Assembly: GCA_965602635.1 (NCBI GenBank)
Contig: CBFCZU010000125.1
Coordinates: 1-12,709, forward strand
Origin: CBFCZU01 sp965602635
Lineage (GTDB): Bacteria > Planctomycetota > Phycisphaerae > SM23-33
Direction: 5' to 3'
DNA: 12,709 nucleotides
Each line of letters opens with the position of its first letter. Within the stretch, counting starts at the first letter, position 1. Both the position numbers and the translations under genes were made by a program. This document shows, one piece after another, positions 1 through 6,943 of the stretch. The notes under the pieces are model-generated. The model saw nothing but the letters and a program-made list of their open reading frames with translations, had not been told where the DNA came from and searched no databases.

Positions 1-59
1 GCCGAACGCCCCGCCATGGGATGCGCATGTGACGTTGCGGCCCGAGCTCGATGGTCGTC

Positions 60-79
60 CCCCCAGGATTCCCTGGGGG
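60..79. terminator. Possible terminator hairpin, no T-tract
   Basis: The sequence CCCCCAGG, a 4-base loop ATTC, then CCTGGGGG forms a perfect 8-bp stem. No run of T follows on the plus strand and no run of A precedes it, so it is not a classic intrinsic terminator. It could mark the 3' end of an upstream transcript or be a structured leader element. In GC-rich DNA a chance hairpin of this size is also possible. Confidence 0.3.
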
Positions 80-150
80 CGGCCACACTTCCCGCCGAAT
101 CTCCTCACGCCCAACCTCCTCACAAGTCCTTCCCTGCCAATACATTGAGG

Positions 151-166
151 CGCGGGCGCTCCCGCG
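151..166. repeat. Short GC-rich inverted repeat
   Basis: CGCGGG, loop CGCT, CCCGCG forms a perfect 6-bp stem about 110 bases before the first start codon. It could be an operator half-site pair or an RNA hairpin. Its GC content means it may also be chance. Confidence 0.2.
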
Positions 167-231
167 AGCGGCGCCGTGCAGCCCCTTCGCGCAGGCTGAG
201 GGACCGCTGGTCGCACGTGTGGACGGGCGCA

Positions 232-247
232 CGGTACGGCGCTTGCA
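232..247 (+). promoter_or_regulatory. Weak sigma-54-like promoter candidate
   Basis: CGGTAC, five bases, then TTGCA places GG at 233-234 and GC at 245-246 with exactly ten bases between them, as sigma-54 promoters require. The -12 block TTGCA matches the consensus and the -24 block matches 4 of 6 positions of TGGCAC. A start of transcription about 12 bases downstream of the GC would leave a leader of roughly 18 bases containing the ribosome binding site of the gene at 276. GG-N10-GC is common by chance in GC-rich DNA, and neither regulator in the window carries a sigma-54 activator domain. Confidence 0.25.
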
Positions 248-275
248 GGTAGGCACGGGGTCGGGAGAGTCTCCG

Positions 276-1124
276 ATGTCGGCTGTGTCACTTCTCGTGA
301 TTTGTGGGGACGTACGCCGAAGGGAAGAACTCGTGCGCGTCCTGTCAACCGCGGGCTGGGAAAACGTTCTGTCCGCATCGAGCATGGCCGAGGCGGCAGG
401 TCTGATGCGGAGAGTCCCGTGCAGTTGCGCGATTGTCGACAGCCACTTGGCAGACATTCCCGGACTGAAGGCCGTTCGAATCGTGCAGGAGATGTGCCCG
501 GAGGCCAAGATGGTTTTCACCGCGCCACAGAACACGCGCGAGCTCGAGGCTCAGGTGCGGGCGCTGGACGTGTTCTACTACTACATCAGTTCGGCGGACC
601 GCGAGGAGCTTGTCGCCGCGGTGGAGGAAGCGGTCGGCGCGCCCAGGCCTGTCAGGGCAAGGCCCCGGCCGAGAGTCCTGGTCGTGGACGACGACCCCGA
701 CTATCAGACGATGGTCCGCGCGATCCTTGAGAAGGCCGGGTACGAGGTGTCGTCGGCTTACTCGGAGCGGCAGGGGCTCGACCTCGCCCGCCGAGAGAGA
801 CCCGACGTCATTCTCCTGGACATCATCATGGAGAGCACGACGGACGGCTTCGCGTTCTGCCGCGAGGCGCGACACGATCCTCAGATCAAGCACACACCGA
901 TCCTCGGGGTCTCGGCCATCGAGGACCGCATCGGGCTCAGTAGCCCACCCGGTGAAGAGCGGGACATGTTTCCCGTGGACGGGTACCTCCGGAAGCCCGT
1001 GGCTCCGGAGGACTTGCTTTCCGAGCTGAGCAGACTTGTGCCAGGGCGTGGGGATGGCCATGACGAACCCGAGGGACCTGGAGGGCCGGCGGGAGCCTCC
1101 GCCCTGCGTGCTGGTGGTCGATGA
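276..1124 (+). CDS. Double-receiver response regulator, first receiver degenerate
   Basis: A 282-residue cytoplasmic protein made of two receiver domains and no DNA-binding or enzymatic output domain. The second receiver (about residues 132-252) has the acidic pocket D138-D140, phospho-acceptor D182 in VILLD and K240 in YLRKP. The first (about 4-115) keeps an Asp in AIVDSH but has CGD in place of the acidic pair and YYYIS where the conserved Lys-Pro should be, so it is probably not phosphorylated normally. The start at ATG 276 follows GGGAGAG at 263-269; the longer frame from 51 has no domain content. The last 25 or so residues are Gly/Pro/Ala-rich and overlap the kinase gene. It probably exchanges phosphate with the kinase encoded next. 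The assignment is firm at domain level; the physiological signal is unknown. Confidence 0.85.
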   Translation: MSAVSLLVICGDVRRREELVRVLSTAGWENVLSASSMAEAAGLMRRVPCSCAIVDSHLADIPGLKAVRIVQEMCPEAKMVFTAPQNTRELEAQVRALDVFYYYISSADREELVAAVEEAVGAPRPVRARPRPRVLVVDDDPDYQTMVRAILEKAGYEVSSAYSERQGLDLARRERPDVILLDIIMESTTDGFAFCREARHDPQIKHTPILGVSAIEDRIGLSSPPGEERDMFPVDGYLRKPVAPEDLLSELSRLVPGRGDGHDEPEGPGGPAGASALRAGGR

Positions 1125-2208
1125 CGAAGAGTGGATGCGCGACGCCTGCACGCAGATCCTCCAGCGCGAGGGGCTTGAGGTGCTGACGGCTGCCGATGGG
1201 CAGACGGGACTGGAGCTTGCGCGCTCCCGCGGCCCGGACCTCGTCCTGATTGACCTGCGGCTGCCCGGGATGGACGGGATGGCGTACCTCGGCGCCGTGA
1301 CGGCTCTGGACCCCGACATCGTCGGGATCGTCATCACGGGCTACGCGACGCTCGAGGTGGCGGTCGAGGCGATGAAGGCCGGGGCCTATGACTTCCTGCC
1401 GAAGCCCTTCAAGCCGGAGGAACTGCGGGGCGTCGTGCGGCGCGGGCTGGACCACCGCTCGGCGGCCCTTCGCACTTCGGCGCTTGTACGCCGCGGGGCG
1501 CGCAGCGCGGAGCTCCACCTGGCCGTGCTGGCGCACCAGTTCAAGGCGCCGCTCGTCGCGCTGCGCCAGTGCGTCGCGGTCGTCTTGCAGGGCTACGCCG
1601 GGGATGTCAGCCCCCGCGCAAGAGGAATGATCGAGATCGCGGCCCAGCGGGCCGACCAGATGATTCGCTTCGTGCACGACTGGCTGACGCTGTCGAGCCT
1701 GGAGGAGGGTACCGGGCTCCAGAAGACCACCGGCGTCGACCTCCTGGCGCTCGTCCGGGAGTCGGTCGACAAAGCGAAGGAGCGCCCTGAGGCCGAGAAG
1801 CTCGCCATTGGGTGCCCCACGGTGAACGGCCCTGGCACTGTCCAGGCCCACGCGAGCGCCTTGGGCGAGCTCTTCGGCAACCTTCTGGACAACGCGGTGC
1901 AGTACACGCCCGCCGGCGGCTCCGTTCGGGTGGAGGTCGCCCGCACGGAGGACGAGGCGCTGGTGACGGTGCGCGACACAGGGCCGGGCATCCGCCCAGA
2001 GGACTTCGAGCGCATCTTCGAGCCGTTCTACAGGGCCAAGGCACAGAAAGCGATCCCGGGCACGGGGCTCGGGCTGCCCATCGCGAAGCGTATCGCCGAA
2101 GCGCACGGGGGCCGAATCGACGTCCAGACGGCCCCCGGGCAAGGCGCCGCGTTCCGGGTCTTCCTCCCGCTGGAGGGACGAGGGACGCCGTCGGCGCCAG
2201 AAGAGTAA
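1060..2208 (+). CDS. Sensor histidine kinase with N-terminal receiver
   Basis: A 382-residue soluble hybrid kinase with no membrane segment. Residues 16-130 form an NtrC-like receiver with D21-D22, phospho-acceptor D65 in LIDLRLPGMDG, T93 and K115. A HisKA dimerisation helix follows, with likely phospho-histidine H159 in AHQFKAPL. The C-terminal ATPase shows the N box NLLDNAVQYTP, G1 DTGPGI, the F box FEPFYR and G2 GTGLGL. All catalytic boxes are intact. ATG 1060 is chosen because GGGG at 1050-1053 gives a normal spacing; ATG 1054 or an earlier GTG/TTG are alternatives. The gene overlaps the upstream regulator by about 65 bases in another frame. With that regulator it forms a cytoplasmic phosphorelay, probably sensing redox or metabolic state for the downstream enzyme genes; that role is inference. 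Confidence 0.88.
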   Translation: MTNPRDLEGRREPPPCVLVVDDEEWMRDACTQILQREGLEVLTAADGQTGLELARSRGPDLVLIDLRLPGMDGMAYLGAVTALDPDIVGIVITGYATLEVAVEAMKAGAYDFLPKPFKPEELRGVVRRGLDHRSAALRTSALVRRGARSAELHLAVLAHQFKAPLVALRQCVAVVLQGYAGDVSPRARGMIEIAAQRADQMIRFVHDWLTLSSLEEGTGLQKTTGVDLLALVRESVDKAKERPEAEKLAIGCPTVNGPGTVQAHASALGELFGNLLDNAVQYTPAGGSVRVEVARTEDEALVTVRDTGPGIRPEDFERIFEPFYRAKAQKAIPGTGLGLPIAKRIAEAHGGRIDVQTAPGQGAAFRVFLPLEGRGTPSAPEE

Positions 2209-2226
2209 AGGACGGGGTTGGTCGTT

Positions 2227-3123
2227 ATGCAAGCAGTTCAACAGGCGCGGACGAGTCGCGGCAAAGTGGGCGCGGTCCTCGTCGTCGGCGGCGGCGTGGC
2301 CGGGATGCAGGCCTCGCTGGACCTTGCCGAGTCCGGATACAAGGTCTACCTGGTCGAGAAAGGCCCCGCGATCGGCGGCGCGATGGCCCAGCTCGACAAG
2401 ACCTTCCCGACCAACGACTGCGCGATGTGCACGCTCGCCCCACGCCTGGTGGACTGCGGCAAGCACCCCAACATCGAGAAGCTGACCTACGCCGAGCTCC
2501 TGGCCCTCGAGGGAGAGCCAGGCCGCTTCCGGGCCAGGGTCCTGAAGAAGGCGCGCTCCGTCAACGCGGACAAGTGCACCGGCTGCGGAGAGTGCATGGC
2601 GAGCTGCCTGGTGCGGAACCGCGCCTACCTGGAACCGCTGGAGCCCGAGCCGCTGGATCTCGCCGACGACGAGCTCGACGAGGTCAACCGCACCCTGGCT
2701 GAGCATGAAGGAGAGGACGGCGCGATCGTCCCTATCCTTCAGGACATCAACGCGAAGTACAACTGGTTGCCGCCGGGCGCGGTGCGGCGCGTCGCCGAGG
2801 CCCTGGCACTGCCTCTGGCGCGCGTCCTGCGCATCGCGACGTTCTACAACATGTTCAGCCTCGAGCCCCGGGGCAAGCACCTCATCAGAGTCTGCCTCGG
2901 AACGGCCTGCCACGTCAAGGGCGCGGGGAGGATCCTGGAACGGCTCGAGCGCGAGCTCGACGTTCAGGCCGGAGCGACGACTCGCGACCGGCGCTTCACG
3001 CTCGAGGCGGTGCGCTGTCTGGGCTGCTGCGGCCTGGCCCCGGTGGTGACCGTCGACGACGACGTCTATGGCAAGATCACGTCCCAGCGGATCGTCGATG
3101 TGCTCGACCGGTATCCCGCGTAA
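2227..3123 (+). CDS. nuoE: HdrA N-terminal FAD/Fe-S fragment fused to NuoE
   Basis: A 298-residue fusion. Residues 14-128 match the start of the HdrA flavin domain: dinucleotide motif VVGGGVAG (19-26), the HdrA signature around TFPTNDCAMC with C65, C68 and C77 ahead of HPNI, and a ferredoxin-type C117-x2-C120-x2-C123-x3-C127. The rest of the HdrA flavin domain is missing. After a charged linker (129-160), residues 161-298 are a complete NuoE/HydC [2Fe-2S] domain with C223, C228, C264 and C268 in CLGTAC and CLGCC. NuoE normally transfers electrons from the NuoF flavin. The fused HdrA half would bring a flavin-binding segment and one or two Fe-S clusters next to it. The ATG at 2227 lies 9 bases after GGACGGGG; a TTG at 2218 would add three residues. 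The missing HdrA half seems to lie in the 8111-11356 protein. Confidence 0.88.
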   Translation: MQAVQQARTSRGKVGAVLVVGGGVAGMQASLDLAESGYKVYLVEKGPAIGGAMAQLDKTFPTNDCAMCTLAPRLVDCGKHPNIEKLTYAELLALEGEPGRFRARVLKKARSVNADKCTGCGECMASCLVRNRAYLEPLEPEPLDLADDELDEVNRTLAEHEGEDGAIVPILQDINAKYNWLPPGAVRRVAEALALPLARVLRIATFYNMFSLEPRGKHLIRVCLGTACHVKGAGRILERLERELDVQAGATTRDRRFTLEAVRCLGCCGLAPVVTVDDDVYGKITSQRIVDVLDRYPA

Positions 3124-3125
3124 CG

Positions 3126-3132
3126 AAGGAGG
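3126..3132 (+). promoter_or_regulatory. Strong ribosome binding site fixing a GTG start
   Basis: AAGGAGG is a full Shine-Dalgarno match. It lies in the 15-base gap after the NuoE fusion gene and 6 bases before GTG 3139. It decides the start of the small thioredoxin-fold protein, which has no suitable ATG. Confidence 0.8.
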
Positions 3133-3138
3133 CGGAAG

Positions 3139-3522
3139 GTGGGCAAGCTGCGGCCAGAGGACATCGATGGGATCGCCGAGCGGATGAGGAGGGCGATGTC
3201 GTTGCGTGAGGGCGCGGGCCGGGCCAAGCTCACCGTGCACATGGGCACCTGTGGCATCGCGGCCGGCGCGCGGAAGATCATGACCACGATCCTGGGTTGC
3301 GTGGACGAGTACGGAGGCGAGGACGTCATCGTCACCACCTCTGGCTGCGCGGGCCTGTGCAGCAGGGAGCCGATGCTGACCGTGGAGCTTGCCGGGGAGG
3401 CCCCGGTGAAATACGGCGATGTCACCGAGGACAAGGCCAAGGAGATCTTCGCCGAGCACGTCGTGAACGGAAGAATCGTCACCGACTACGCCCTGGCCAT
3501 GGGCAGCGAGTGGACGCTATGA
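3139..3522 (+). CDS. Small thioredoxin-fold [2Fe-2S] ferredoxin-like protein (HndB-like)
   Basis: A 127-residue protein of the thioredoxin-like [2Fe-2S] family found between NuoE and NuoF genes in NAD-linked hydrogenase operons, as with HndB. The core shows VHMGTCGIAAGAR and SGCAGLCSREP, typical of that family. Its cysteines are C38, C54, C70 and C74. The second pair fits the usual C-x3-C, but the first C-x4-C pair is incomplete: aligned on the Gly-Thr with the NuoF N-terminal domain, H34 sits where a Cys is expected and C38 is shifted by one. Whether it binds a cluster is therefore open. The GTG start has a strong ribosome binding site, and the stop overlaps the NuoF start as ATGA. It probably acts as a small electron-transfer or structural subunit of the NuoEF module. 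Confidence 0.82.
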   Translation: MGKLRPEDIDGIAERMRRAMSLREGAGRAKLTVHMGTCGIAAGARKIMTTILGCVDEYGGEDVIVTTSGCAGLCSREPMLTVELAGEAPVKYGDVTEDKAKEIFAEHVVNGRIVTDYALAMGSEWTL

Positions 3523-5312
3523 GCACGTGTCGCATGCATCTGATGCTCTGCGCCGGGACGGGGTGCGTGTCGAACGGATCCCACCGAGTCAAGGCGGCGC
3601 TGGAGCGGGAGCTGGCGAAGCACGACCTCCAGGGCGAGGTCGCCGTCGTCATGACCGGCTGCAACGGCTTCTGCGCTCAGGGGCCGGTGATGACCGTCCA
3701 GCCCGACGGCATCTTCTACCAGTTGCTCACCGAGGAGGACATCCCCCACCTGGTCGAGGAGCACTTCCTGAAGGGGCGGCCCGTGAACCGGCTGATGTAC
3801 ACCCCTCCAGCGGAACAGATGCCGGTGCCGAAGATGAGCGACATCGGCTTCTTCAAGAAACAGCGGCTGATCGCCCTGCGCAACCGCGGCCTGATCGACC
3901 CGGAGAGGATCGACGAGTACATCGCCCGAGGCGGCTATCGGGCGCTGGCCAAGGCCCTCACGTCGATGGCCAGCGAGGAGATCATCAAGGAGGTCAAGGA
4001 CGCGGGCTTGCGCGGGCGGGGCGGGGCCGGCTTCCCCACGGGGCTGAAGTGGGAACTGACCGCGAAGCAGCCGGGGAACGGGAAGTTCGTGATCTGCAAC
4101 GGCGACGAAGGCGACCCCGGGGCCTTCATGGACCGGAGCATCGTCGAATCCGACCCTCATTCGGTCCTGGAGGGGATGATCATCGGCGCGAAGGCCATCG
4201 GGGCCTCCCACGGCTTCGTGTACATCAGGCAGGAGTATCCGCTGGCCCTCGAGCGGCTGAACCAGGCTCTGGGTCAGGCGCGGGACTACGGGCTCCTGGG
4301 CACGGACATCCTGGGCACGGGCTTCGGCTTCGACATCTCCGTGCACCGCGGGGCCGGGGCCTTCGTGTGTGGCGAGGAGACCTCGCTCATCGGTTCCCTG
4401 GAGGGCCGGCCGCCCGAGCCGCGCATCCGGCCGCCCTTCCCCGCCGAGCGCGGCGTCCAGGGAAGGCCAACGTGCATCAACAACGTCGAGACCTGGGCCA
4501 CCGTGCCCGAGATCATCAACCGCGGCGCGGCGTGGTTCGCCCGGATCGGCACGGAGACCAGCAAGGGCACCAAGGTGTTCGCCCTGGTGGGCAAGGTCAA
4601 GAACACGGGGCTGGTCGAGGTGCCCATGGGCATCACCCTGCGCGAGATGGTCTACGAGATCGGCGGCGGCATCCAGGGCGACAAGGAGTTCAAGGCCGTG
4701 CAGACGGGCGGCCCGTCGGGCGGATGCATCCCGGCCTCCCTGCTCGACCTGCCGATCGACTACGAGCGCCTGACCGAGGCGGGCTCCATCATGGGCTCGG
4801 GCGGGATGATCGTGATGGACGAGGAGACCTGCATGGTGGATCTCGCCCGGTATTTCCTCGAGTTCCTGCGGGACGAGTCGTGCGGCAAGTGCACGGCCTG
4901 CCGGGAGGGCGTCGACGTGATGTACCAGATCGTCACCGACATCTGCGAAGGCAAGGGCAAGCCCGAGGATATCCCGCTGCTCGAGGAGCTGGGCCACGCG
5001 GTCAAGAACGGCTCGATGTGCGCGCTGGGCGGCACCGCGCCGAATCCGGTCCTGAGCACGCTGCGCTACTTCCGGGATGAGTACGAGGCCCACATCCAGC
5101 ACCGCCGCTGCCCGGCGGGCGTGTGCAAGGCGCTCATCACGTACCGCATCGATCCCGAGAAGTGCACGGCCTGCCTGCTGTGTAAGAAGAACTGCCCCCA
5201 GGGGGCGATCTCGGGGGAGAAGCGACAGCCCCAGACCATCGACCAGGAGCAATGCATCAAGTGCGGCGTCTGCCGCGACGTGTGCAAGTTCGATGGGGTC
5301 GTAGTCCAATGA
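3519..5312 (+). CDS. nuoF: NuoF/HydB-type NAD(H)-binding flavoprotein subunit
   Basis: A 597-residue diaphorase subunit, NAD(H):FMN plus Fe-S, of the HydB/HndC type. An N-terminal thioredoxin-like [2Fe-2S] domain has C11, C16, C48 and C52. The NuoF core follows: FMN/NAD motifs GLRGRGGAGFPTGLKW (163-178) and GAGAFVCGEETSL (278-290), then an SLBB region and the [4Fe-4S] site C455-x2-C458-x2-C461 with C501. The C-terminus adds a two-cluster ferredoxin, C549/552/555/559 and C579/582/585/589. This layout matches the NADH-oxidising subunit of electron-bifurcating hydrogenases and related enzymes, longer than respiratory NuoF at both ends. The ATG overlaps the previous stop, so translation is probably coupled. 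It is cytoplasmic and should exchange electrons between NAD(H) and the NuoE [2Fe-2S] cluster. All expected ligands are present. Confidence 0.95.
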   Translation: MSTCRMHLMLCAGTGCVSNGSHRVKAALERELAKHDLQGEVAVVMTGCNGFCAQGPVMTVQPDGIFYQLLTEEDIPHLVEEHFLKGRPVNRLMYTPPAEQMPVPKMSDIGFFKKQRLIALRNRGLIDPERIDEYIARGGYRALAKALTSMASEEIIKEVKDAGLRGRGGAGFPTGLKWELTAKQPGNGKFVICNGDEGDPGAFMDRSIVESDPHSVLEGMIIGAKAIGASHGFVYIRQEYPLALERLNQALGQARDYGLLGTDILGTGFGFDISVHRGAGAFVCGEETSLIGSLEGRPPEPRIRPPFPAERGVQGRPTCINNVETWATVPEIINRGAAWFARIGTETSKGTKVFALVGKVKNTGLVEVPMGITLREMVYEIGGGIQGDKEFKAVQTGGPSGGCIPASLLDLPIDYERLTEAGSIMGSGGMIVMDEETCMVDLARYFLEFLRDESCGKCTACREGVDVMYQIVTDICEGKGKPEDIPLLEELGHAVKNGSMCALGGTAPNPVLSTLRYFRDEYEAHIQHRRCPAGVCKALITYRIDPEKCTACLLCKKNCPQGAISGEKRQPQTIDQEQCIKCGVCRDVCKFDGVVVQ

Positions 5313-5698
5313 AACTCAAGGACATTGAAGAGGTCCTGGACGCGACGCTAGCGTGGACCGCCCATTGCCCCGGCTGCGGCGACCGGGAGGTCCGCTCGTG
5401 CCACGCCAGCGACCTGCTGAGCGACGTGTTGACCTTCCGCGGCCCGGGCTCGCTGCTGCTCACGGGGCTGACCAACGCCCAGGTGATCCGGACGGCCGAG
5501 ATGTCAGACTTCATCGCGATCTGCTTCGTCCGAGGCAAGAAGCCGCAACCGGAGACGGTCCACCTGGCCGAGGAGAAGGGGATCCCCTTGTTCGTCACGC
5601 CGCTGTCGATGTTCGAGTCCTGCGGCCGGCTGTTCGTGAAGGGACTGCCCAGCGGGCACAAAGCGGAGGGCGCTGCGAATTGCCAGACGAAGAAATAA
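5309..5698 (+). CDS. DRTGG-domain protein with an extra CPGCG motif
   Basis: A 129-residue protein related to the DRTGG domain, a small fold also found in phosphotransacetylase-associated and HprK-related proteins, and common in hydrogenase operons where its role is unknown. The family-like core runs from about EVRSCHASDLLSDVL to FESCGRLFVKGL. It differs from the second DRTGG protein of this window: the usual GG-type turn is replaced by SCH (30-32), and CPGCG occurs at 20-24. With C31 and H32 this could make a small metal site, though that is only a guess. The start ATG 5309 overlaps the NuoF stop (ATGA), giving tight coupling. It is the first of five signalling-type proteins between NuoF and HdrA. 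The family call is likely, the biochemical function unknown. Confidence 0.75.
   Translation: MKLKDIEEVLDATLAWTAHCPGCGDREVRSCHASDLLSDVLTFRGPGSLLLTGLTNAQVIRTAEMSDFIAICFVRGKKPQPETVHLAEEKGIPLFVTPLSMFESCGRLFVKGLPSGHKAEGAANCQTKK
5665..5669 (+). promoter_or_regulatory. Ribosome binding site supporting a TTG start
   Basis: GGAGG lies inside the end of the DRTGG gene, 10 bases before TTG 5680. It supports a TTG start for the CBS/ATPase protein. The nearest downstream ATG (5713) has an AGGAG directly touching it, too close for normal use. Confidence 0.5.
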
Positions 5699-6618
5699 CC
5701 AAGATCCAGGAGATGGTCTATGAGCTCCGGGTCGGCGAGGTGATGAAGATGAAGGTCATCAGCGTCGAGCCCTCGACCCCGATGAGCGAGCTGCGGGAGA
5801 TCCTGCGCGCGAACCGCATCGCCGGGACCCCGGTGCTCGAGCAAGGCCGGCTGGTCGGCATCATCAGCATCGAGGACTTCATCCGGTGGCTGGCCGACGG
5901 CGGGCCGGACTGCCCCATCGCCGACCGGATGACCGGGAATGTCACGACCATCTGCCAGGATGAGCCGCTCGTCCAGGCGGTCAACAAGCTCGAGCGGTTT
6001 GGCTTCGGTCGCCTGCCGGTGGTCGACCGCAGCGACGGCCATCTCGTGGGGGTGATCACCAAGGGGGACATCATCGGGGGGCTGCTGGAACATCTGGAGG
6101 TGGACTATCGCCAGGCCGAGATGCGCGGCGCCAGGTCGAAGCACATCTTCGAGGACATCGTCGCCGACCGAAGCGCGCTGATTCTCGAGTACCGGGTCAT
6201 CGGAAGAGACTTCAGCCGGGCGGGCGCCGGTGCGAGCGGGTTGAAGACCACCCTGCGCCGACTCGGCATCCACCCCCAGACGGCACGCCGCGCGGCCATC
6301 GCCACCTACGAGGCAGAGATGAACCTGATCGTCTTCGCCGACAGCGGCCAGATCAGGGCCAAGCTCGAACCCGAGATGATCCGGCTCGTGGTGGAGGATC
6401 GCGGCCCGGGGATCCCGGACATCGAGAGGGCCATGAAGCCTGGCTACTCTACCGCGCCCGAGTGGGTCCGCGAGCTGGGCTTCGGGGCCGGGATGGGGCT
6501 CAACAACATCCAGAGATGCTCCGACCGGATGCAGCTCGACTCGACGGTCGGCGAAGGGACACGGCTGGAGGCCGACATCCTCCTGGAGCCACGAGGTGAA
6601 CCTGAGCGAGATCGCTGA
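5680..6618 (+). CDS. CBS-pair protein with anti-sigma-type ATPase domain
   Basis: A 312-residue cytoplasmic regulator. Two CBS domains (about 16-71 and 80-139) usually form an adenosine-nucleotide sensing pair. A linker leads to a GHKL/RsbW-like serine-kinase ATPase (about 165-305): N box E211-x3-N215, G1 EDRGPGIPD (239-247) and G2 GFGAGMGLNN. The ATPase boxes are intact, so ATP binding is expected; kinase activity on a partner, as for anti-sigma factors, is inference. The start is taken as TTG 5680, 10 bases after GGAGG and overlapping the previous gene by 19 bases; ATG 5713 would remove 11 residues but no domain. No anti-anti-sigma (STAS) or sigma factor gene is in view. It sits among DRTGG, PHP and ATPase genes and may sense energy charge for the redox complex. 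Confidence 0.85.
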   Translation: MPDEEITKIQEMVYELRVGEVMKMKVISVEPSTPMSELREILRANRIAGTPVLEQGRLVGIISIEDFIRWLADGGPDCPIADRMTGNVTTICQDEPLVQAVNKLERFGFGRLPVVDRSDGHLVGVITKGDIIGGLLEHLEVDYRQAEMRGARSKHIFEDIVADRSALILEYRVIGRDFSRAGAGASGLKTTLRRLGIHPQTARRAAIATYEAEMNLIVFADSGQIRAKLEPEMIRLVVEDRGPGIPDIERAMKPGYSTAPEWVRELGFGAGMGLNNIQRCSDRMQLDSTVGEGTRLEADILLEPRGEPERDR

Positions 6619-6943
6619 GAAGCTCCAGCTCCAAGTGAGGGCTGGCAACAGCGCCCTGACCAACGAGGTGCGAGGCGGCTATGCCGGCGACCTCGTCAGC
6701 GACGTGCTCGCCCACGGCCGCGAGGGAGACCTGTGGGTCACCCTCCAGACCCACCAGAACACCGTCGCCGTGGCGAGCCTGAAGGCCCTGGCCGGCATCG
6801 TCCTCGTCAACGAGCGCGAGCCCGAAGCACAAACGCTCCAGAAGGCCGTGGAGGAAAACATCCCGCTGCTCGTGAGCACGCTGCCGGCCTTCGAGCTGAT
6901 CGGCCGCCTGTACAGCCTCGGTCTGTCTGGAACCAGGACGTGA
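6596..6943 (+). CDS. DRTGG-domain protein, canonical type
   Basis: A 115-residue single-domain protein. The core NEVRGGYAGDLVSDVL (residues 23-38), the LWVTLQTHQN segment and the closing LPAFELIGRLYSLGL are typical of the DRTGG proteins found in anaerobe hydrogenase operons. It is a clear paralogue of the gene at 5309 but keeps the Gly-Gly turn and has no cysteines. The GTG start at 6596 has GGAG 7 bases upstream and lies inside the end of the CBS/ATPase gene, a 23-base overlap. Its stop overlaps the PHP gene as GTGA. No enzymatic residue can be pointed out. A regulatory or ligand-binding role alongside the ATPases is inference from context. Confidence 0.82.
   Translation: MNLSEIAEKLQLQVRAGNSALTNEVRGGYAGDLVSDVLAHGREGDLWVTLQTHQNTVAVASLKALAGIVLVNEREPEAQTLQKAVEENIPLLVSTLPAFELIGRLYSLGLSGTRT

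Larger units (their letters stand above)
1..275. other. Upstream leader region without a convincing gene
   Basis: No reading frame here looks like a real protein. The open frames that cross it are rich in Arg, Pro and Ser and match no family I know. The region holds two perfect GC-rich inverted repeats (60-79 and 151-166) and a weak sigma-54-like element near 232-247. The first real gene starts at 276 with its own ribosome binding site. The region probably contains the operon promoter and perhaps the end of an upstream transcript. No upstream gene is visible, so its true length is unknown. Confidence 0.5.

Noticed and set aside
16..252. Short open frame upstream of the regulator
   Set aside because: Arg/Ser-rich sequence without domain or ribosome binding site; treated as non-coding.
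937..3459. An 840-codon minus-strand frame across kinase and NuoE genes
   Set aside because: It runs opposite three well-supported genes and its Arg/His/Leu-rich translation shows no domain.
3527..5080. A 517-codon plus-strand frame overlapping NuoF
   Set aside because: It lies in a different frame from NuoF, which has every expected motif; the translation is low-complexity Arg/Gly/Pro.
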